Shown piece by piece: positions 1 to 8,540 of a DNA stretch of 64,000 nucleotides. This stretch comes from Catenulispora sp. EB89. Its GTDB lineage: Bacteria; Actinomycetota; Actinomycetes; Streptomycetales; Catenulisporaceae. Every line of letters starts with the position of its first letter. The first letter of the stretch is position 1. A program made the translations under genes and the position numbers. The stretch covers positions 1 through 64,000 of the forward strand of contig NZ_JBGCCU010000010.1 of the NCBI RefSeq assembly GCF_041261445.1. Reading direction: 5' to 3'. The notes under the pieces are model-generated. The model had not been told where the DNA came from and made no database searches. It was given only the letters and a program-made list of their open reading frames with translations.

Positions 1-105
1 GACCTCGCCGCCGTCGCCGCCCAACTCAACCGCCGACCCCGCAAAACCCTCGGCTGGGACACCCCCGCCGAACGCCTCGCTAAACTCCTGAACACGAATC
101 AGTAG
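1..105 (+). CDS. IS30-family transposase, C-terminal fragment
   Basis: The frame is open from base 1 and ends in TAG at 103-105, giving 34 residues. The motif NRRPRKTLGWDTPAERL is characteristic of the extreme C-terminus of IS30-family DDE transposases, so this is the tail of a gene starting outside the window. Whether the rest is intact cannot be seen. No clear terminal inverted repeat of an IS follows the stop; instead a copy of the dispersed repeat described below begins within about 30 bases. It is the only transposase evidence in the window. Confidence 0.85.
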   Translation, partial: DLAAVAAQLNRRPRKTLGWDTPAERLAKLLNTNQ

Positions 106-500
106 CCGCCGTTGCAACGACCACTGAAATCCGCCCCTCGAGGCGCCCACCAAACGCGGCCGCCAGCCGCCAACATGACGTGTGCGCAGTGACTCGGACC
201 TGTGCGTGGTCGTGGACGCGAAAACCGGCGGCCGCCAGCACACCGCCGCAGAGACCTGAACCGTCGCGTGGTCTTGTCCGCGAAAACCGCTGGCCGCCAG
301 CGCACCGCCGCAGAGACCTAACCGGCGCGCGGTCGTGCCCATGAAAACCGCCAGCCGCCAGCGCAACCCGCGTCGCACAACCGAACTGCGTCCCCCGCGA
401 GGTCACCAAACCTTAGGCGAAGCCGTAAAAAGCCTCTAAAACCACAGACCAGACGCACCCCGCCCCACACCAGCCCCACACATCAAGCAGCAGCGCCTAA
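106..500. repeat. Dispersed intergenic repeat, copy A, with internal ~60 bp tandem units
   Basis: This gene-free stretch lies between the 3' ends of the transposase (+) and the AraC gene (-). It carries the family landmarks GTGTGCGCAGTGACTCGG (180-197) and GGTCACCAAACC (401-412) followed by a GGCGAAGCCGTAAAAA segment. Between them a unit ending GCGAAAACC..GCCGCCAGC is repeated about three times (units begin near 197, 253 and 315, 56-62 bp apart). The same landmarks recur at 12.8-13.0, 13.0-13.2 and 13.8-14.06 kb. Short frames across it are not coding. Confidence 0.8.
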
Positions 501-516
501 AGGCCCTTGAACTCCG

Positions 517-1569
517 TCACCCGCGCACACTCGCCGTCGCCACCCCAAGCGAGTGCCGATAGTTCCGAGGCGAAGTCCCCATAGCGCGCTTGAAAGCGTT
601 GCTGAACGCGCTCTCCGAGCCGTAGCCGACCTCGCGCGCCAGCACTGCGACCGGCGTCCCGTCGTGCCGTAGTGCCCGGGCGGCCAGGTTCATGCGCCAG
701 GTGAGCAGGTATGTCAGGGGTGGAACTCCGACTGTTTCGCGGAACCGTACCGCGAATGCCGTCCGCGACAGTGACGCAGCCCGCGCCAGCTCCTCCAGTT
801 GCCAGGGTCGTGCGGGTTCGCCGTGCATCAGTCGGAGGGCCGGGGCGATGCGTTCGTCGGCGAGGCCGCGGAGCCAGCCGGGTGGGAGGCTCGTGGTGTC
901 GGCGAGGCTGATGCGCAGGACCTGGAGGAACAGCAGTTGGGCGATGTGGTCCATGGCGACCGCTGCGCCGGGGCGGTTGCCGGTCATCTCGTCGAGCAGC
1001 TGCTCGGTGAGGCGGCGGAGGGTTCCGGCTTCGGGCGCGTCGCTGTGGACGTGGACCAGCGGCGGCAGGGCGTCGCGCAGCAGGCTGCCGCCGTCGCGGC
1101 TCAGGTCGACGTGGCCCGCGACGCACATGAGGTCCGCGCCGTCGCCGATGGTCCGCAGGCCGGTGTGCGGGTCGACGGGGAGCTGGCTGCCCGCCATCGG
1201 AGTGACGCCGGCGTCGCTGCACATGACGTACGGCAGCGCGCCGTCGGAGACGATCACGTCGCCCGCCGCCAGCCGCACCTGTTCGCCGGTGTCCTCGCGC
1301 ACCAGCAGGCAGCCGCCGCGCACGACGCAGGTCACCTTCAGCCGGTCCGGAGCGTGCAGCCGCAGGGCCCAGGGGCCGCCGGCGACGAACCCGCCGGACA
1401 TCGCGGCCCGGGCGTCGGCGACCGCGAGGGCGGCGCCGAGGGGGTCTTCGGGGGCGGCCGGCTCGGCGGGCTCGGGGCGCCCGACCGGTTCAGCGACCTC
1501 GACCGGTTCAGGTTCAGCGACCTCGGTCGGCCTCGCCTCTGTACTCTCACGCAAGTTTTGCGAACTCAC
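517..1569 (-). CDS. AraC-family transcriptional regulator with N-terminal cupin domain
   Basis: A 350-residue protein. Residues 1-40 are Glu/Pro/Ala-rich low complexity. Roughly 42-200 form the AraC-binding-like cupin (cupin_6 type, starting DPLGAALAVADARAA and VAGGPWALRLH), and the last ~100 residues hold two helix-turn-helix units ending with the AraC signature (EVGYGSESAFSNAFKRAMGTSPRNYR). The start used is GTG at 1569; a shorter start near 1401 would cut into the cupin. It is transcribed divergently from the SDR gene at 1639. This arrangement usually means the regulator controls the neighbouring dehydrogenase in response to a small hydrophobic ligand; that is inference. Confidence 0.93.
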   Translation of the reverse strand: MSSQNLRESTEARPTEVAEPEPVEVAEPVGRPEPAEPAAPEDPLGAALAVADARAAMSGGFVAGGPWALRLHAPDRLKVTCVVRGGCLLVREDTGEQVRLAAGDVIVSDGALPYVMCSDAGVTPMAGSQLPVDPHTGLRTIGDGADLMCVAGHVDLSRDGGSLLRDALPPLVHVHSDAPEAGTLRRLTEQLLDEMTGNRPGAAVAMDHIAQLLFLQVLRISLADTTSLPPGWLRGLADERIAPALRLMHGEPARPWQLEELARAASLSRTAFAVRFRETVGVPPLTYLLTWRMNLAARALRHDGTPVAVLAREVGYGSESAFSNAFKRAMGTSPRNYRHSLGVATASVRG

Positions 1570-1638
1570 AAGTATTCATCGTACATCCTTGCCGACCTAG
1601 CGTGGTCCTGTAAGCATCACCAGAAGGGACCGCCCGTC

Positions 1639-2658
1639 ATGACCACCACCCCGCAACGCCCCCTCCCGTCCGGCTTCAGCTCCACCTCCACGACCGACGA
1701 AGTGATCAAGGGCATCGACCTCACCGGCAAGACCGCGATCGTCACCGGCGGCTACGGCGGCATCGGCCTGGCCACCGTCCGTACCCTCCACGACGCCGGC
1801 GCGCAGGTCATCGTCCCGGCCCGGAACACCGAGGGTGCCCGCGCCGCGCTGAAGGACCTGGACGGCGTGCGTGTCGAGCAGCTCGACCTCGTCGAGCCCG
1901 CGTCCGTCGACGCCTTCGCCGACCGCTTCCTCGCCGAGGGCCGTCCGCTGCACCTCCTGATCAACAACGCCGGCGTCATGGCCACGCCGCTGACCAGGGA
2001 CGCGCGCGGCAACGAGCTGCAGTTCGCGGTTAACCACCTCGGGCATTTCCGCCTCGCCACCCGGCTGTGGCCAGCGCTCGCCGCAGCCGGTGCGGCCGGT
2101 GCGGCCGGTGCAGCCGACCGGACCGGCGGAGCACGCGTCATCGCGCTGTCCTCCCGCGGCCACCGCTACTCGCCGATCGTCTTCGACGACCTGAACTTCG
2201 AGCACCGCACCTACGAACCGTTCCTCGCCTACGGCCAGTCCAAGACCGCCAACTCCCTGTTCGCCGTCGAGCTCGACCGCCGCGGCCGCGCCGAGGGCAT
2301 CCGCGCCTTCGCCGTGCATCCCGGCGCGATCCTCGACACGGACCTGACCCGCCACCTCAGCGACGACGCCCTGCGCGCCGCCGGCGTCGTGGACGTCGAC
2401 GGCCGCCGCGTGCTGAGCAACGGGCTCCACGTGAAGACAGTCGAGCAGGGCGCCGCGACCACGGTGTGGTGCGCGACCAGCCCGGCGCTGGACGGCCTGG
2501 GCGGCGTCTACTGCGAGGACTGCGACATCAGCCCGGTCATGACCGCCGAGGAACTGGCGGCGTCGGACCGGCCGCTGGACGGCCCCGGCGTGCTGCCGTT
2601 CGCGGTCGATCAGGATGCTGCGACGCGCCTGTGGGACGTCAGCGAGCAGCTGATGTAG
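1639..2658 (+). CDS. SDR-family NAD(P)-dependent oxidoreductase (RDH/WWOX-like)
   Basis: 339 residues. The nucleotide-binding motif TGGYGGIG is at 36-43, followed by NNAG, a catalytic serine in ALSSRGHR and the YxxxK pair in YGQSKTA. The length and the extended C-terminus resemble the retinol-dehydrogenase/WWOX-like SDR group; the substrate is unknown. The ATG at 1639 follows AGAAGGGA at a good distance; the frame is open further upstream but lacks coding logic. A loop after the NADP domain holds an Ala/Gly run encoded by a 9-bp tandem repeat (about 2089-2116). The gene is divergent from the AraC regulator, 69 bp away. Confidence 0.93.
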   Translation: MTTTPQRPLPSGFSSTSTTDEVIKGIDLTGKTAIVTGGYGGIGLATVRTLHDAGAQVIVPARNTEGARAALKDLDGVRVEQLDLVEPASVDAFADRFLAEGRPLHLLINNAGVMATPLTRDARGNELQFAVNHLGHFRLATRLWPALAAAGAAGAAGAADRTGGARVIALSSRGHRYSPIVFDDLNFEHRTYEPFLAYGQSKTANSLFAVELDRRGRAEGIRAFAVHPGAILDTDLTRHLSDDALRAAGVVDVDGRRVLSNGLHVKTVEQGAATTVWCATSPALDGLGGVYCEDCDISPVMTAEELAASDRPLDGPGVLPFAVDQDAATRLWDVSEQLM

Positions 2659-2717
2659 GCGGCCGCAGGTGGCACGGGAGACACGCGAGGCGCGGCCGTC
2701 TGGGTAGATTGATTGCC

Positions 2718-3329
2718 ATGAAAGACCGGCAGCGGGCACAGATCGATCTTGCCCGGTTACCCGACGACATCGCGCACCTCATCGCGGGCCTGGCGCCCGG
2801 CGGCACGCTGGAGATCACGCGCGGTGGCGAGCCGGTCGCGACGATCACCGCCGCCGGGCACGCCCCGTTGGAGGGCACGGTCATCCGGGCCCGCCCCGCC
2901 TCGGACACCGGTGATGACGACAACCGCGGCGCCGCCGGCGAGGGCGTGACCGTCGTCGCCACCGCGATGAAGCTCTCGGACACCGCACGCACCAAGCTCT
3001 CGGAAGAGCTCGGCGGCGACTACATCGTCCTGGACATGTGGGACGCCCCCAAGACCGCGGACGTGCTCCTCATCCCGACGATCAGCCTGAAGCTGCTCGG
3101 CAACCTGCGCGGGATGTTCCCCTCGGCGCGCGTCGTCATCGCCGAACTCGACGATCCGGAGCTCGGCATCAGCTACCCGAGCCCCGTGCGGCGCCTCCTC
3201 GACGCCGGGGCCGACCTCTATCTCGCCACGACGACCGTGCCCAGCCTGGCGCGGCAGCTCGGCGAGGCGGTGGCCGGCGCGCGGGGCGAGCTCGGCGCGG
3301 CCCGGCGGCCGCGGTTGGAACTGGAGTAG
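2718..3329 (+). CDS. Hypothetical protein with N-terminal Phd/YefM-like domain fused to an unknown domain
   Basis: 203 residues. Residues 1-50 (IDLARLPDDIAHLIAGL..LEITRGGEPVATITA) resemble the DNA-binding half of Phd/YefM antitoxins, which typically read 'G..v.ItrrGkPvAvl'. After an acidic linker (about 55-78) comes a ~105-residue domain (MKLSDTARTKLSEELGGDYIVLDMWDAPKTADVLLIP..) that I do not recognise; its alternating hydrophobic strands and helices suggest an alpha/beta fold. Usual Phd antitoxins stop near 80-90 residues and have a toxin next door; no toxin-sized gene follows here. It may be a solitary regulator or a toxin-antitoxin fusion. The ATG at 2718 is chosen because the Phd-like region begins there. 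Confidence 0.75.
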   Translation: MKDRQRAQIDLARLPDDIAHLIAGLAPGGTLEITRGGEPVATITAAGHAPLEGTVIRARPASDTGDDDNRGAAGEGVTVVATAMKLSDTARTKLSEELGGDYIVLDMWDAPKTADVLLIPTISLKLLGNLRGMFPSARVVIAELDDPELGISYPSPVRRLLDAGADLYLATTTVPSLARQLGEAVAGARGELGAARRPRLELE

Positions 3330-3403
3330 CGAAGCCCCGGCTGCGCCCGTTCGGCCGAACGAGGTCGCCAGTTCGGCACCTGACAAGGCCGGGGGCTCGG
3401 CCT

Positions 3404-3477
3404 CACCCGACGCGCCGCCCGCTCGACGCCACCCGACGCGCGGCCCACTCGACGCCACCCAACAAGCGGCCGCCTCG
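3404..3477. repeat. 26-bp tandem repeat in convergent intergenic space
   Basis: Two near-identical 26-bp units beginning CACCCGACGCGC (3404 and 3430) and a third degenerate unit (3456) fill the gap between the Phd-like gene and the antiporter gene, which converge here. No hairpin terminator of good quality is visible. Confidence 0.7.
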
Positions 3478-3480
3478 GCC

Positions 3481-5088
3481 TCACTCCACGATCTGCGTCC
3501 GGCTGAGCCGCACCTCCTCAATATCCAGCCGCGCCTGGATCTGCCGCACCACCGCGTCGTCGATCTGGTGCTCGTGCCGCAGCCGCAGCACCGTGGCGCG
3601 CTTGGAGTCCAGCAGCGCCAGGCGCAGCTCGCGGTACTGGTCGTCGAACTGGCGCAGGCGCTCGGCGGCGTCGTCGTCGATGTCGTCGGAGTCGTCGTCG
3701 GGGTTGCCGGCCTGGCTGACGCGCATGCGCTTCTCGTACTCGCGGCGCGTCATGTCCAGGATCTCCGGCGCGGTGCCCAGGGCCGCGGCGATCTCGGGCA
3801 TCGCCGCCAGTGCCTCCTCGGACGCCGTGCGGTTGGCCATGCGGCGCTCGGAGTCGATGACCGTGTCCTCCGGCAGGTTGACCCAGCGGACCACCGGCGG
3901 CAGCGCGAAGGCCTGGAGCATCAGGGCCGCGATGACGCCGGCCGTGACGAACACGATGACGTCGCGGTCGGGCAGCGGCAGGCCGTTGTTCAGGGTGTTC
4001 GGGACGGCGAGCGCGGCGGCCAGCGAGACCGCGCCGCGGAAGCCGGCCAGGCCGGTGATCACGCGGAAGCCGTGGCTGACGCGGCGGGCCTGCTGGGAGG
4101 GGCGGCGGTCCAGGGCGCGGATGAGGTAGATGACGGTGAACTGGAAGGCCAGGCGGACCGCGATCAGGATCCCGCACACCGCCGCCACCAGGGACAACGC
4201 CCGAGCCAGATCGAAGCTGGTGAGGTTGCGGACCGCGGACTGGGACTGCAGGCCGACCAGGACGAACAGGGCGCCGTTGAGGACGTAGGTGCCGATCGTC
4301 CAGAAACCCTGAGAGAGCAGCCGCACCGCCGGCGTCCCGACCTTCGGCCCGAGCTGGCCCATGATCAGCCCGCACGCCACCACCGCCAGCACGCCGGAGG
4401 CCTGGATCGCCTCGGCGAGGAGGAAGGCGGTGAAGGGGATGAGGAGGATGGCGACGTTCTCCAGCAGCGGGTCCGTCAGGCGCGCGCGGAGCTGTCCGCC
4501 GACGAAGGCGACCGCGACGCCCGCCGCGGCGCCGCCGGCGTAGGAGCGGATCAGGAGCCAGCCGACGTGCACGGCGCTGAAGTGCTCGGTCCCGACCGTG
4601 ACCGACACCGCGACGGCGTAGACGACCAGCGCCGTGCCGTCGTTGATCAGGCTCTCGGCCTGCAGCAGGTTCATCGCCTGCCGCGGCAGCACCCGGCCCA
4701 GCGCCGCGACCGCGGTGGCGTCGGTCGGCGCCAGCGCCGCGCCGAGGATCCAGGCCGGGCCCCACGGGACGCCGAACGCGTGCGCGACCACCGCGACCAT
4801 CGCCGCCGTGACGAACACGAGCAGCGTGGTCATCAGCACCAGGCCGCGCAGGGTGCGCCGGATCCAGCGCAGCGAGGCGTTCAGGCTCTCCCAGTAAAGG
4901 AGTGCCGGCAGGAAGACCAGCAGCACGGTGTCCGGCGGCAGGTTCACCTCCCGCAACCGCGGCACGAACCCGACCAGCACCCCGGCGGCCAGCATCAGCA
5001 CCGGCGGCGCGACGCCGAGGCGGTTGCCCGCGATGCCGCTGGCCAGCACGCAGGCGCCGATCACGACGATGACCGTGAGCGCGAGCAC
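3481..5088 (-). CDS. CPA1-family Na+/H+ antiporter
   Basis: 535 residues with about 12 hydrophobic segments in residues 1-400 and a ~130-residue charged cytoplasmic tail containing an Asp-rich patch (DDDSDDIDDD). The ion-translocation motifs are present: an extended PPDTVLLVFLPALLYWES segment in TM3 and GAALAPTDATAVAALG with the paired Asp of the CPA1 family. It should exchange cytoplasmic Na+ or K+ for protons at the membrane. The start is GTG at 5088, preceded by AGGAGG, so it is well supported. It is upstream-adjacent to the MBL hydrolase (194 bp gap), so the two need not share a transcript. Confidence 0.95.
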   Translation of the reverse strand: MLALTVIVVIGACVLASGIAGNRLGVAPPVLMLAAGVLVGFVPRLREVNLPPDTVLLVFLPALLYWESLNASLRWIRRTLRGLVLMTTLLVFVTAAMVAVVAHAFGVPWGPAWILGAALAPTDATAVAALGRVLPRQAMNLLQAESLINDGTALVVYAVAVSVTVGTEHFSAVHVGWLLIRSYAGGAAAGVAVAFVGGQLRARLTDPLLENVAILLIPFTAFLLAEAIQASGVLAVVACGLIMGQLGPKVGTPAVRLLSQGFWTIGTYVLNGALFVLVGLQSQSAVRNLTSFDLARALSLVAAVCGILIAVRLAFQFTVIYLIRALDRRPSQQARRVSHGFRVITGLAGFRGAVSLAAALAVPNTLNNGLPLPDRDVIVFVTAGVIAALMLQAFALPPVVRWVNLPEDTVIDSERRMANRTASEEALAAMPEIAAALGTAPEILDMTRREYEKRMRVSQAGNPDDDSDDIDDDAAERLRQFDDQYRELRLALLDSKRATVLRLRHEHQIDDAVVRQIQARLDIEEVRLSRTQIVE

Positions 5089-5282
5089 GCGGGCCTCCTG
5101 GCGGTGGGGCGGGCCCGGGCGGGTCCTCGGAAGAGGTGATCTCCATCCCGGGGCGGCTCACACCGCGGCGGCGTACGTTACCAGCGGGGGGAGGGCGGGG
5201 CTCGGCGGCGCGACCGGGACTGTGCGGCAGAACAAGACCCGCCCCGCGAGCGGGACCGGACCGCGCCCAAGACCGCGCGCCC

Positions 5283-6209
5283 TCAGTCCTCCGCCACACC
5301 CCCCGCCGCATGCTCCGCACACAAACACCCCACCCCCCGCTCGATCCACTCCTGCATCCGCCACCCCGGATGCCGCTCCACCATCAGCGCCCTGACCTCG
5401 GCGACCACCGTCTCCTCGGTCACCGCCGTGTCCCGCCGGCGCCACGTCTCGTCGCGCAGCTCCCTGAGGTAGTCGCGTACCTCGGCGAGCAGCGCCGCGT
5501 CGCCGATGGCGCCGTGGCCGGGCACCACCACGCGGTGCTGTTCGGCGGCCAGGCCCTCCATGACGCGCAGCCAGCGCAGGCCGGACACGTCCGTGTCGTG
5601 CGGGGGGAACCAGGGGAAGATCGCGAACTGGCCGGCCTCGGCGAGGTCGCCGGTGAACAGCACGCCGGCGTCCGGGACCGTCACGACCTGGTCGCCGCGG
5701 CTGTGCGCGCGGCCGGTGGGCCGCAGGTGCACGGTGCGGCCGCCGAGGTCCAGGGTGTAGCCGTCGTCGAAGACGACGTCGGGGGTCGGCAGCTCCGTGC
5801 CGTCGAGCTCGCGCGCGACCGGCTCGCCGAGCTGCGTGAACATCGCCAGGTAGCCCGCGCCCTTCTGCGTCAGGTCGTCGGCCTGCGCGCGGTTGACCAC
5901 GTACGTCGCCTCGTCGGCGAACGCCTGCGCGCCGAAGGCGTGCTCCGGGTGGAAGTGCGTGGTGGTCAGGTAGAGCCTGCGGCCCTTGGCGTAGTCGCGG
6001 GCGAAGCCCAGGACGTCGCGCGCGTTGCGCGGCCCGAGCCCGGTGTCCACCACCAGGACCGAGTGCGTGCCGCCGATCACGCCGATGTTCGGCACCAGGT
6101 CCACGTCGTGGTTGGGCAGGACGACCAGGTCGCGGGCGATTTCCTGGGCGCCGGCGGTCTGCACGACCGGGTCGGGGAACGGGTAGGTGCTATCCACGGA
6201 GTCAGCCAT
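5283..6209 (-). CDS. MBL-fold metallohydrolase
   Basis: 308 residues. The metal-binding signature reads THFHPEHAFG, the HxHxEH variant of the HxHxDH motif, followed downstream by the expected GRAHSRGDQ and TGDLAE segments and a late VVPGHG. This is the metallo-beta-lactamase fold; a cyclase/quinoprotein-type or lactonase-type hydrolase is likely, with the substrate unknown. The start is ATG at 6209 (MADSVDSTYPF); the longer frame to 6311 would run through the operator and into the LysR gene. It is divergent from the LysR regulator at 6292, the presumed controller. Confidence 0.9.
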   Translation of the reverse strand: MADSVDSTYPFPDPVVQTAGAQEIARDLVVLPNHDVDLVPNIGVIGGTHSVLVVDTGLGPRNARDVLGFARDYAKGRRLYLTTTHFHPEHAFGAQAFADEATYVVNRAQADDLTQKGAGYLAMFTQLGEPVARELDGTELPTPDVVFDDGYTLDLGGRTVHLRPTGRAHSRGDQVVTVPDAGVLFTGDLAEAGQFAIFPWFPPHDTDVSGLRWLRVMEGLAAEQHRVVVPGHGAIGDAALLAEVRDYLRELRDETWRRRDTAVTEETVVAEVRALMVERHPGWRMQEWIERGVGCLCAEHAAGGVAED

Positions 6210-6263
6210 GCTCCGAGTGCAACACCGGCGCGGGAGGGCCGTCCAAGTCCGATCCCGCAAGGG

Positions 6264-6282
6264 CGATACCGCGCGGGTATCG
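6264..6282. promoter_or_regulatory. LysR-type operator candidate
   Basis: The perfect inverted repeat CGATACC-N5-GGTATCG contains an ATAC-N7-GTAT core with the T-N11-A form of LysR boxes. It lies between the divergent MBL hydrolase and LysR genes, 9 bases before the regulator's ATG. Confidence 0.65.
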
Positions 6283-6291
6283 TCGCCTGTG

Positions 6292-7173
6292 ATGGACATG
6301 GAACTGCGCACGCTCCGCTACTTCGCCGCCGTCGCCGAGGAGCTGCACTTCGGACGTGCGGCGCGACGGCTGCACATGACGCAGCCGCCGCTGAGCCGGG
6401 CCATCCGGCAGCTGGAGACCGACCTCGGCGTCGCGCTGTTCGAGCGCTCGCCGTCCGGCGTCGTGCTTACCGCGACCGGCGCCTGGTTCTACCGCGACGC
6501 CCGCGCGCTGCTCGACCAGGCCGACCGGTTGCAGGCCAAGGTCGCCGCGTCCGCCGGGGCCGCCACCCTGACCGTCGGCATGCTCTCCGACAGCGCCGAT
6601 CCGGCCGCGGCCCAGCTCGTCAAGGCCTTCCGTGAGCGCCATCCGCACGTCGACGTCCACATCCGCGAGGCCGACTTCACCGACCCGACCTCCGGCCTGC
6701 GTGCCGGGCAGGTGGACGTCGTGCTCACCTACACCCCCTTCGACGAGACCGGTATCAGTGTCCGCCGGCTCCGGGTCGATCCGGTCGGGGCCGTGCTGCG
6801 CGCCGACGACCCGCTGGGCGACCGCGAGATCCTGCGGCTGGCCGAGCTCGCCGACCGGCGCTGGTTCCGCTTCCCGGAGACCGCCGACCCGATCTGGCGC
6901 GCCTTCTGGAACGCCACCGCGCCGGCCGGGCCGCCGCGCGAGGGCCCGGTGGTGCGGACCGTGCACGAGTGCTTGCAAGCCGTGCTGTGGAACGGCACGA
7001 TCGGACTGGCGCCGCGGGTCGGGGTGCTGCCGGCCGGCCTCACCTTCGTGCCGCTGGCCGACGCGCCGCCGAGCGCGCTGGTCGTCGCGTGGTCCGACGC
7101 ACGGGACGATCCGCTGGTCCGGTCGTTCGTCCGGGTCGCCGTGCGGACCTACGGCGCTGTGTCAGAGGGCTGA
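6292..7173 (+). CDS. LysR-family transcriptional regulator
   Basis: 293 residues. The winged HTH covers residues 1-62 (MELRTLRYFAAVAEELHFGRAARRLHMTQPPLSRAIRQLE, read in two parts here: MELRTLRYFAAVAEEL then HFGRAARRLHMTQPPLSRA). A periplasmic-binding-like effector domain follows to the end. ATG 6292 and ATG 6298 are both possible; 6292 gives MDMELRT. The dyad at 6264-6282 directly upstream suggests autoregulation and control of the divergent MBL hydrolase. Confidence 0.93.
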   Translation: MDMELRTLRYFAAVAEELHFGRAARRLHMTQPPLSRAIRQLETDLGVALFERSPSGVVLTATGAWFYRDARALLDQADRLQAKVAASAGAATLTVGMLSDSADPAAAQLVKAFRERHPHVDVHIREADFTDPTSGLRAGQVDVVLTYTPFDETGISVRRLRVDPVGAVLRADDPLGDREILRLAELADRRWFRFPETADPIWRAFWNATAPAGPPREGPVVRTVHECLQAVLWNGTIGLAPRVGVLPAGLTFVPLADAPPSALVVAWSDARDDPLVRSFVRVAVRTYGAVSEG

Positions 7174-7268
7174 TGCCCGCGCGCCGCAGATCGATCCCGG
7201 CTGATGTGAGCACCGGCCCCGACAGCTAGGGTGGACGCGGCATGTCCGAAGACTGTCAAGGGGGATGG

Positions 7269-8399
7269 ATGATGATGGGTGGGCGCACACGGCGGTTGGC
7301 CAGAGTGGCCGCGGCCGTCTCGGTTCTGGCACTGGCGACGGGCTCGGCGGCGGCGTGCTCCAGCAGCGGGTCGTCCGGGGGCGGCGGCGCAGGTTCCGGC
7401 GCGTTCGCGGACGCGCTGAAGAACGTCCACGACACCGCGCAGACCAGCGGCTACATCGAGTTCGGCGACACCGCGCAGCTGGCCAAGCTCACCGGCGGCA
7501 CCACCCCGGCCGCGAACGGCCCCTTCACCCGGCTCGTCGGCGCCGGCTCGGACCAGCTGACGCAGTACGAATCGCTCCTGCCGCCGCTGACCGGCTTCGA
7601 CCCGGCCACCGCGACCAGCGCGATCAGCCTGGGCCTGCCGCCGAACGCGATCGGGGTGCTCTACGGGTCCTTCGATCCGGCGGCGATCGGTGCGAAGCTC
7701 GCCGCCTGGGGCTACCACAAGGCGGACCGCGGCGGCGGGGTCACCGCGTGGATCTTCCAGGACAACCACCAGATGGACCTGACCAAGCTGGACGCGAACG
7801 GCGTCGGCCCGGGGATGACCGGCTGGCTGAACGTGGTCTGGGTGTCGAAGTCGAGCATCGCCTACGGCTCCGCGACGTCCGACCTGGCCGCCGCGCTGCC
7901 CGCGCAGTCCAAGTCGTTGTCCGGCGATCCCATGGTGAGTTCGCTGGCCGACTGCCTGGGTTCGCCCCTGATCGCGTACGTGATCACCGACGCCAAGCAG
8001 ATCAACAACAGCGGGATCTCGGCCATCGCCTTCGGCGTCACCGCGACCGGCACGTCCGACATCCGTGAGGAGATCTGCGCCGCCGCGCCCAACGCGTCCG
8101 GCGCGCAGGGGTTCGCGACGGGCTTCACCAAGGCGGTCGGCAGCGGCCTGGACTACGTCCGGAACCAGCCGTGGTCGGCGCTGTTGACGGACCCGCAGAC
8201 GAAGGTGATCGGCGGCTCGCAGAACGTGGTGCGGCTGACTGCCAAGCCAGTGGATCCGCAGGGCGCCGCGCTGGTGGTCAACCTGGTCGCGCAGAACGAC
8301 TTCGCCGGCCTGCTCGGGCTGCCGCAGGTGATCAGCAAGGTGGGGTTGCCGGGCGGGGCGGTCACGCTGTTGCCGACGCAGGCTCCGTCGTCTTCCTGA
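7269..8399 (+). CDS. Secreted lipoprotein of unknown function
   Basis: 376 residues. A cationic N-terminus (GGRTRRLAR) precedes a hydrophobic stretch and the lipobox-like GSAAACSSSG, so it is probably lipid-anchored outside the membrane. A Ser/Gly linker follows. The mature part (from about residue 45) has no enzyme motif I can name; it is rich in GFDP, ISLGLPPNAIGVLYG and similar segments and reads like a monomeric surface protein. The ATG cluster at 7269-7277 is preceded by GGGGATGG; the frame opens earlier at 7242 but would put an implausible Cys/Trp tract before the signal peptide. Confidence 0.82.
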   Translation: MMMGGRTRRLARVAAAVSVLALATGSAAACSSSGSSGGGGAGSGAFADALKNVHDTAQTSGYIEFGDTAQLAKLTGGTTPAANGPFTRLVGAGSDQLTQYESLLPPLTGFDPATATSAISLGLPPNAIGVLYGSFDPAAIGAKLAAWGYHKADRGGGVTAWIFQDNHQMDLTKLDANGVGPGMTGWLNVVWVSKSSIAYGSATSDLAAALPAQSKSLSGDPMVSSLADCLGSPLIAYVITDAKQINNSGISAIAFGVTATGTSDIREEICAAAPNASGAQGFATGFTKAVGSGLDYVRNQPWSALLTDPQTKVIGGSQNVVRLTAKPVDPQGAALVVNLVAQNDFAGLLGLPQVISKVGLPGGAVTLLPTQAPSSS

Positions 8400-8426
8400 C
8401 GGATTCGCGTTCCTGACGGATTCGCG
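8393..8426. repeat. Perfect 17-bp tandem duplication spanning a stop codon
   Basis: TTCCTGACGGATTCGCG occurs twice head to tail; the first copy contains the TGA of the lipoprotein gene (8397-8399). It is one of several such boundary duplications in the window. Confidence 0.8.
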
Positions 8427-8540
8427 CGTCCATGCGGGACCGATGAGTCCGTGCTGGACCGACCGTGCTGGACCGATGAGTTCCGGGGCCGGCCGTCGTC
8501 CAACCTGATGACGACCCGCCCTCCGGAAAGGAACCACCCC

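Noticed and set aside
799-1638. Upstream extension of the SDR gene over 280 codons
   Set aside because: It is antisense to the AraC gene and lacks domain content; the SDR begins at ATG 1639 with a good ribosome site.
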